The position numbers were made by a program, and so were the translations under genes. A stretch of DNA of 11,060 nucleotides. It comes from Svornostia sp051306365 (lineage in GTDB: Bacteria > Actinomycetota > Thermoleophilia > Solirubrobacterales > Solirubrobacteraceae). The notes below the pieces were generated by a model, which worked only from the letters and a program-made list of their open reading frames with translations, was not told where the DNA came from and ran no database searches. How positions within the stretch are numbered: the first letter of the stretch is position 1; the number at the start of each line of letters is the position of its first letter. Of the stretch, positions 6,898 through 11,060 are shown piece by piece. The stretch is taken from contig JBPPNC010000026.1 in NCBI GenBank assembly GCA_051306365.1, positions 1 through 11,060 of the forward strand, in the 5' to 3' direction.

Positions 6898-6922
6898 CTG
6901 CGCGGCGAACACCGTCGCGCAG
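6898..6922 (+). other. Stable hairpin between the two propeller genes
   Basis: CTGCGCGGC and GTCGCGCAG pair over 9 bp (one G-T wobble) around the 7-nt loop GAACACC, 31 nt after the stop of copy A and 14 nt before the ribosome binding site of copy B. No T-run follows. It could be a terminator or attenuator, an mRNA processing or stability element setting the ratio of the two products, or chance in GC-rich DNA. Its left arm overlaps a weak -10-like TAGGCT (6894-6899). Confidence 0.35.
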
Positions 6923-6936
6923 TCCCGCCCCCGTCC

Positions 6937-6942
6937 AGGAGA
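6937..6942 (+). promoter_or_regulatory. Ribosome binding site of the second propeller gene
   Basis: AGGAGA lies 6 nt before the ATG at 6949. It is the strongest Shine-Dalgarno match in the window and fixes that start. Confidence 0.75.
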
Positions 6943-6948
6943 CCTGAC

Positions 6949-9111
6949 ATGACCTTCCGTTCGCTCGCCGCGGCGCTGTGCACCGCGGCGGTGGCGTTCA
7001 TCGCCCCTTCGACCGCAGGCGCCGTCAGCGTCGGCACCTCCGGCTGGAACTGGGGGAGCCCGACGCCGACCGCGGCGCCGCTGCTGGACGTCAGCTTCTC
7101 GGGCACGACGGGCTACGCGGTCGGCCAGAGCGGCACGATGATGAAGTCCACCGACGGCGGCCAGACGTGGACCGGGCTGCGCACCGGCGTCTCGGGCCCG
7201 TTCCTCGAGGTCCAGACGGTGTCACCGGAGATCGTCACGGCGGGCGGCGGCTGCTCGGCGCTGCTGTCGACCAACGGCGGCACGTCGTTCACGCGCCTGT
7301 ACTTCACGAGCACGACCTGCAGCCAGGAGTTCGCGGGCGCGGCGTTCCTGAACGGGACGACCGGCTACCTCGCCCTGGAGAACGGGACGTTCCTGCAGAC
7401 GACCGACGGCGGCGCGACGTGGATTCCGAAGACGGCGATCCCGGGCGCGCAGCCGGCGAACGGCAGCGGCTTCGCGGCGGGCATCTGGGCGGTCAACGCG
7501 ACGACGGTGCTGGCGATCCAGGCGGGCACCGGCGGGTCGAAGATCTACCGCACGACGGACTCCGGCGGGTCGTGGACCGAGGTCGCCGGCAACAGCCAGG
7601 CGATCGAGGACATCGCGATGGTCGACGCGAACAACGGCTTCGCGGTCGGGAACTCCGGCATCCTCGCGACAACGGACGGCGGCGCGACGTGGACCGTGCG
7701 CAACCCGAACGGCCAGGCGCAGAACGTGGCGGCGTTCAGCGCGACGCAGGCGATCTTCGTCGGCCCGACCGGGAGCGGCTCGGCGATCCTGCGCACCACG
7801 GACGGCGGGACGACGCTGTCCAACGGCGTGAGCACCGGCGTGAACCCGGTGCAGGCGGCGGCGTACACGTCCGCGACGGGCGTCGTCGTGGTCGGTGAGG
7901 GCGCCGGCGGCGTCGCGGTGTCCAGCGACGGCGGCGCGACGTTCCCCGCCAGCGCGGGCGGCGACACGATCAAGGCGTCGCTCGGCCGCCTGCGCTTCGC
8001 GCCCGGCGGCGCGGTGGCGACGGGCAGCGACGGTGCGCTGGCTCGCACCACGAACGGCGGCGTGTCGTGGACGCAGATCGGCGTCCCGACGTCCGAGGAC
8101 ATCAAGGACGTCAACTTCCCGAGCGGCACGATCGGGTACGCCATCGACACCGCCGGCAAGCTGTTCAAGACGACGAACAACGCGTCGTCGTGGGCGAACA
8201 TCGACACCGGTTCGACCGCGAAGCCGAACGCCATCGCGGCGTCCGGCTCGTCGACGGTCATGCTCATCGGCCCGACGGGCGTGCGCCGCTCGACGAACGG
8301 CGCCAGTTCGTTCTCCACGGTGAAGGGCACGGTCTCCAGCCAGAAGCTCACCGACTACGACAAGGGCGGCAGCGCGTTCTTCACGTGGGGCTCCAGCGCC
8401 CTGCTGCGGTCGGCGAACGGCGGGTCGAGCTGGTCGAAGCTGAAGCTCCCGTCGTCGAAGACGAAGATCAGCCAGGTCGACTTCGCGACGTCGTCGACCG
8501 GCTACCTGCGCGACACGAGCGGCCGCGTCTACCGCACGTCGAACACCGGCTCGTCGTGGAGCCAGCTCACGACGGTCGGCACGAGCACGCTGAGCGGCAT
8601 GTCGGTCTCGTCGTCGACGACCGGGTTCCTCGTCACGTCACGGTTCGGCCAGACGCCGGACTCCGCGTACCTGCTGCGCACGACCAACAGCGGCAAGACG
8701 TGGGCGCCACAGCTCGTCTGGGGCGACCCGGTGAACACGAACGGCCTGCTCGCGGGCTCGACGAGCTACCTGCTCGCCGAGAACGGCCTGCTGCTCTACA
8801 GCACCAGCGGCGGCGTGTCGGGCTCGTCCTCGTCGGTATCGGTCAAGCCGTCGAGCACGAAGCTGAAGAAGAAGACGAAGATCCGCGTGACGATCACGGT
8901 GAAGGGCGCGAAGCAGGGTGACATCGCGGTCGTCGCCTCGCAGGCGTCGGGCGGATCGTGGACGCAGCAGCAGGTCGCGCTCGACAGCACGGGCAAGGCG
9001 ACGACGAGCTGGACGGTCTCGAAGACCACGACGTACGTCGGTCAGTGGACGGGCAACGAGAACGTGGCGGGCGCCGGGAGCAGTGGCGCGAAGGTGACCG
9101 TGGGGTCGTGA
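6949..9111 (+). CDS. Secreted double beta-propeller protein with Asp-box (BNR/YCF48-like) repeats and C-terminal Ig-like domain, copy B
   Basis: This 720-residue paralogue of the preceding gene aligns with it end to end with few gaps. About 35 of 50 residues are identical around 371-420, and about half in the N-terminal part. Both signal peptides share RSLAAALC; here the likely cut is after STAGA at residue 25. Thirteen Asp boxes lie near residues 68, 108, 152, 203, 242, 284, 326, 368, 409, 449, 489, 531 and 579, with a degenerate fourteenth (LLYSTSGG) near 615. The one at 284 ends in Leu instead of an aromatic residue, and several in the second half have Asn or Ser in place of Asp. Cys102 and Cys124 match the Cys pair of copy A with the same spacing of 22. 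The Ser-rich linker at 620-638 replaces the shorter, less Ser-rich linker of copy A. The C-terminal domain keeps KLKKKTKIRVTITVKGAKQG almost unchanged. The two genes probably arose by tandem duplication and then diverged. Function is unknown, probably extracellular binding. The 3' end overlaps a small minus-strand frame. Confidence 0.94.
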   Translation: MTFRSLAAALCTAAVAFIAPSTAGAVSVGTSGWNWGSPTPTAAPLLDVSFSGTTGYAVGQSGTMMKSTDGGQTWTGLRTGVSGPFLEVQTVSPEIVTAGGGCSALLSTNGGTSFTRLYFTSTTCSQEFAGAAFLNGTTGYLALENGTFLQTTDGGATWIPKTAIPGAQPANGSGFAAGIWAVNATTVLAIQAGTGGSKIYRTTDSGGSWTEVAGNSQAIEDIAMVDANNGFAVGNSGILATTDGGATWTVRNPNGQAQNVAAFSATQAIFVGPTGSGSAILRTTDGGTTLSNGVSTGVNPVQAAAYTSATGVVVVGEGAGGVAVSSDGGATFPASAGGDTIKASLGRLRFAPGGAVATGSDGALARTTNGGVSWTQIGVPTSEDIKDVNFPSGTIGYAIDTAGKLFKTTNNASSWANIDTGSTAKPNAIAASGSSTVMLIGPTGVRRSTNGASSFSTVKGTVSSQKLTDYDKGGSAFFTWGSSALLRSANGGSSWSKLKLPSSKTKISQVDFATSSTGYLRDTSGRVYRTSNTGSSWSQLTTVGTSTLSGMSVSSSTTGFLVTSRFGQTPDSAYLLRTTNSGKTWAPQLVWGDPVNTNGLLAGSTSYLLAENGLLLYSTSGGVSGSSSSVSVKPSSTKLKKKTKIRVTITVKGAKQGDIAVVASQASGGSWTQQQVALDSTGKATTSWTVSKTTTYVGQWTGNENVAGAGSSGAKVTVGS

Positions 9112-9257
9112 GGTGGGGTGAACGATGCGGCGAATCGCTCTGCGAACCGGGCTCCCGCCACGGCCTCTTTGAAGTTCGCCTCGATGCCGCGTCGCGCATT
9201 GGCGCGGACCATGGCTGCGCGGCCGCGCCGCTCGCGTTCGATCTTCTCCGGGTCCAC
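9042..9257 (-). CDS. Small charged protein of unknown function downstream of the ROK kinase
   Basis: A GTG-started frame of 71 codons lies 30 nt after the kinase stop, on the same strand. Residues 1-47 look like a real helical small protein, from DPEKIERERRG through RANARRGIEANFKEAV to ARFAERFAASF: alternating charged and Ala residues with aromatic residues in heptad-like spacing. The last 23 residues, from about 49, lie antisense to the end of the second propeller gene and may be read-through rather than selected sequence. No Shine-Dalgarno precedes the GTG. An ATG at 9286, one base after the kinase stop, opens a different frame (MTEREQPTGP), which would join smoothly onto VDPEK if one base were added near 9258. 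So the gene may really start there, with a frameshift or sequencing error. I do not recognise a family; a small regulatory or antitoxin-like partner would be only a guess. Confidence 0.45.
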   Translation of the reverse strand: MDPEKIERERRGRAAMVRANARRGIEANFKEAVAGARFAERFAASFTPPHDPTVTFAPLLPAPATFSLPVH

Positions 9258-9287
9258 GGGCCGGTGGGCTGTTCGCGCTCGGTCATC

Positions 9288-10253
9288 TCACAACCCCAGC
9301 CGCGCCGCCCCGATCGCCCCGCCATAGTCACCGAGTTCGGCGAGCACGAGCGGCGGGGGATCGGCGTCCTTGAACAGGTGCGGCAGCATCGCCTGCTCGA
9401 TCCGTGCCCGGTACTCCTCGCCCAGCCGCAGGCCGAGCCCGCCGCCGAGCACCACGCGCTCCAGGTCGAGCAGGTTCACCGCGCTGGCGGTCGCGGTGGC
9501 GATCGCCTCGATCGCCTCGTCGATCAGCTCGTGGGCCAGGCCGTCGCTCTTCTCCAGCGCCTTCGCCCACACGCTCGACGTGAGCACGGGCTTGCCCTTC
9601 TCGTGCATGAGGTGGAAGAGGATCGTCTTGCGCCCGCGGTCGTGGTGCAGGTGGTGCGCGCGCTTCTGCATCGCGCCGCGGCCCGCGTAGGCCTCCATGC
9701 AGCCGCGCCGTCCGCACGGGCACTGCCGCCCGCCGCTCTTGACGACCATGTGGCCGATCTCGCCGGCCGCGCCGCGGCCGGCCCATTCCTCGCCGTCGAA
9801 GATCACCGCGCCGCCCACGCCGGTGCCCCAGAAGACGCCGACCGCCGATGCGACGTCGCGCGCCGCCCCCAGCGCGACCTCGGCCTGCACCGCGACGCTG
9901 ACGTCGTTGCCGAGGAACACGTCGACGCTGCCGCCGAGCTCGGCGGCCAGCAGGTCGCAGACGGGCACCGTCGCGTCGCGCCAGCCGTCGAGGTTGCCGC
10001 TGCGCGACAGCGTCCCCAGCTCCGCATCGACGGCGCCCGGTGCGCCGATGCCCACACCGCCGAGGTCGGCCACGTCGACGCCGGCGTCCTCGCACGCGGT
10101 GCGCATGACCGCGGCGAGCTCGGCGACGATCGCGGGCGGGCCGCCGGCGCGAGGTGTCACGGTGCGCGCCTGCCCGACGACCGTGTTCGTGTCGTCGAGG
10201 ACGATCGCCTGGATCTTCGTCCCGCCGAGGTCGAGCCCGCCGCGGACGGCCAT
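9288..10253 (-). CDS. ROK-family glucokinase
   Basis: This 321-residue cytosolic sugar kinase most likely phosphorylates glucose with ATP to glucose-6-phosphate (EC 2.7.1.2). The ROK motifs appear in order: the phosphate-binding DLGGTKI (8-14), GAPGAVD (70-76), the sugar-binding NLDGW (87-91), the catalytic Asp117 in GNDVSVAV, the second phosphate loop WGTGVGGAV (142-150), GEIGHM with Glu165 and His168, and the zinc motif C-P-C-G-R-R-G-C-M-E (Cys178, Cys180, Cys185). LGGGLG (269-274) is the adenosine-side loop. The Glu165/His168 pair is the signature of glucose-type ROK enzymes rather than of ROK repressors, and there is no N-terminal helix-turn-helix. The ATG at 10253 overlaps the TGA of pgi by one base (TGATG), so the two are translationally coupled and the pathway context (the next step is PGI) supports glucose as substrate. 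Other hexoses or polyphosphate as donor cannot be excluded from sequence. Confidence 0.95.
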   Translation of the reverse strand: MAVRGGLDLGGTKIQAIVLDDTNTVVGQARTVTPRAGGPPAIVAELAAVMRTACEDAGVDVADLGGVGIGAPGAVDAELGTLSRSGNLDGWRDATVPVCDLLAAELGGSVDVFLGNDVSVAVQAEVALGAARDVASAVGVFWGTGVGGAVIFDGEEWAGRGAAGEIGHMVVKSGGRQCPCGRRGCMEAYAGRGAMQKRAHHLHHDRGRKTILFHLMHEKGKPVLTSSVWAKALEKSDGLAHELIDEAIEAIATATASAVNLLDLERVVLGGGLGLRLGEEYRARIEQAMLPHLFKDADPPPLVLAELGDYGGAIGAARLGL

Positions 10254-11060
10254 CAGACGGTTCTCCCGCGCGCCGCCCGGTACCGCGCGATGAGCGCGTT
10301 CGTCGACGAGTCATGGGCGAGCACGGGCGCCGCCTGGCCTTCGAGCTCCGGGATGATCCGCTGCGCGAGCACCTTGCCGAGCTCGACGCCCCACTGGTCG
10401 AAGCTGTCGATCCCCCAGATCGCGCCCTGGGTGAAGACCTTGTGCTCGTAGTAGGCGATGATCGCGCCGAGCGTCTTCGGCTCGAGCCGGTCGACGAGGA
10501 TCGTCGTCGTCGGGCGGTTACCGTCGAAGCTCCGTGCCGGTTCGTCAGCGGTCTTGCCGAACGCCAGCGCCTCGGTCTGCGCGAAGAGGTTCGCCATGAG
10601 CAGGTCGTGGTGGCGGCCGACGTCGCGCAGCGGCTGGCAGGCGCCGAGGAAGTCGCACGGGATGAGCCGCGTGCCCTGGTGGATGAGCTGGTAGAAGGCG
10701 TGCTGGCCGTTGGTCCCCGGCTGGCCCCACACGATGGGCCCGGTGTCGGTCTCCACCCGCTGCCCGGCGAGGTCGACGTGCTTGCCGTTGCTCTCCATGT
10801 CGAGCTGCTGCAGGTACGCGGGCAGGTCGCCGAGGTCGTCGGCGTAGGGGAGGACCGCGAGCGTGTCGGCGCCCAGGAAGTTGCTGTTCCAGATGCCGAT
10901 GAGCCCCGCGAGCAGCGGCAGGTTCTCCTCGGCCGGGGCGGTGCGGAAGTGCTCGTCCATCTCGTGGAACCCGGCGAGCAGCTCGGCGAACTTCTCGGGC
11001 CCGATGGCGAGCATGAGCGACAGGCCGATCGCGCTGTCCATCGAGTAGCGCCCACCGACC
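10253..11060 (-). CDS. pgi: Glucose-6-phosphate isomerase, C-terminal half (5' end beyond the window)
   Basis: The enzyme interconverts glucose-6-phosphate and fructose-6-phosphate in the cytosol (EC 5.3.1.9), in glycolysis and gluconeogenesis. The visible 268 residues start exactly in PGI signature 1 (VGGRYSMDSAIG, at 11059-11024). They continue with LPYADDL, QQLDMESNGK, the active-site stretch GTNGQHAFYQLIHQGT (about 115-130 of the fragment), and signature 2, GAIWGIDSFDQWGVELGK (about 212-229). The tail ends ARYRAARGRTV. Bacterial PGIs are about 540-550 residues, so roughly 270 N-terminal residues lie to the right of the window. The internal Met at 11041 is not the start, since signature 1 runs through it. 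It is the first gene seen of a minus-strand operon with the ROK kinase, joined by TGATG. Confidence 0.98.
   Translation of the reverse strand, partial: VGGRYSMDSAIGLSLMLAIGPEKFAELLAGFHEMDEHFRTAPAEENLPLLAGLIGIWNSNFLGADTLAVLPYADDLGDLPAYLQQLDMESNGKHVDLAGQRVETDTGPIVWGQPGTNGQHAFYQLIHQGTRLIPCDFLGACQPLRDVGRHHDLLMANLFAQTEALAFGKTADEPARSFDGNRPTTTILVDRLEPKTLGAIIAYYEHKVFTQGAIWGIDSFDQWGVELGKVLAQRIIPELEGQAAPVLAHDSSTNALIARYRAARGRTV

Noticed and set aside
4554..7106. 850-codon open frame on the minus strand across the first propeller gene
   Set aside because: It is antisense to a clear signal-peptide/Asp-box gene. Its translation is Arg/Ala/Val-rich with no motifs, and it is open only because stop codons are rare opposite GC-rich codons.
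4900..9090. Regularly spaced short DNA repeats (GACGGCGGC-type), considered as a CRISPR or tandem repeat array
   Set aside because: They fall in frame every 40-48 codons and encode the Asp-box motif inside two genes; spacers are coding and repeats are degenerate.
4707..9111. Sialidase activity because of BNR/Asp boxes
   Set aside because: Asp boxes are structural and occur in many propellers. No sialidase Arg triad or FRIP motif could be found.
9328..11055. 575-codon minus-strand frame across pgi and the ROK kinase
   Set aside because: It runs out of frame through two genes with perfect signatures and gives an Arg/Ser-rich nonsense translation.

Overview
The window is high-GC bacterial DNA, tightly packed with genes and rich in G/C at third codon positions. 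The best guess for the source is an actinobacterium of the class Thermoleophilia (Solirubrobacter/Conexibacter-like). This rests on the style of the secreted proteins (a Cys-bounded C-terminal module in the first gene, Asp-box propellers) and on the codon use. It is a judgement from memory of families, not a search result. There are no tRNAs, rRNAs, insertion sequences, CRISPR arrays or phage genes.

Layout. (1) Positions 1-1163, plus strand: a secreted protein of unknown function whose start codon lacks only its first base, which lies just outside the window. It meets the next gene tail to tail, with a 26-bp overlap of coding ends. (2) 1138-3042, minus strand: acetoacetyl-CoA synthetase (aacS). 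(3) 3043-3218: a divergent intergenic region. Both flanking genes carry the same TACGGT hexamer exactly 7 nt before ATG, which suggests leaderless transcription in both directions. A short minus-strand reading frame or gene remnant (3077-3220) also lies here. (4) 3219-4550, plus strand: a membrane flavocytochrome of the ferric reductase/NADPH oxidase type, with four haem-ligand histidines in NOX-like spacing. (5) 4707-6866 and 6949-9111, plus strand: two tandem paralogous secreted proteins of 719 and 720 residues. Each has a signal peptide, 13 clear Asp-box (BNR/YCF48-like) repeats plus one degenerate repeat, and an Ig-like C-terminal domain. The repeats fit two seven-bladed beta-propellers in one chain. 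(6) 9042-11060, minus strand: a glycolytic cluster with pgi (partial, running off the right edge), a ROK-family glucokinase overlapping it by one base, and probably a small basic/charged protein downstream.

How the genes relate. pgi and the ROK kinase form a coupled upper-glycolysis unit (glucose to glucose-6-phosphate to fructose-6-phosphate). aacS activates acetoacetate for central metabolism. The flavocytochrome probably passes NAD(P)H electrons through the membrane to iron, oxygen or another acceptor. The two propeller proteins are exported and probably act in binding or at the cell surface, but their ligands cannot be read from sequence. I see no convincing defence, mobile or biosynthetic system. 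The parts least explained by known families are the tandem double-propeller pair, the leaderless divergent promoters, the 9-codon leader ORF before the first propeller gene, and the two small minus-strand reading frames.
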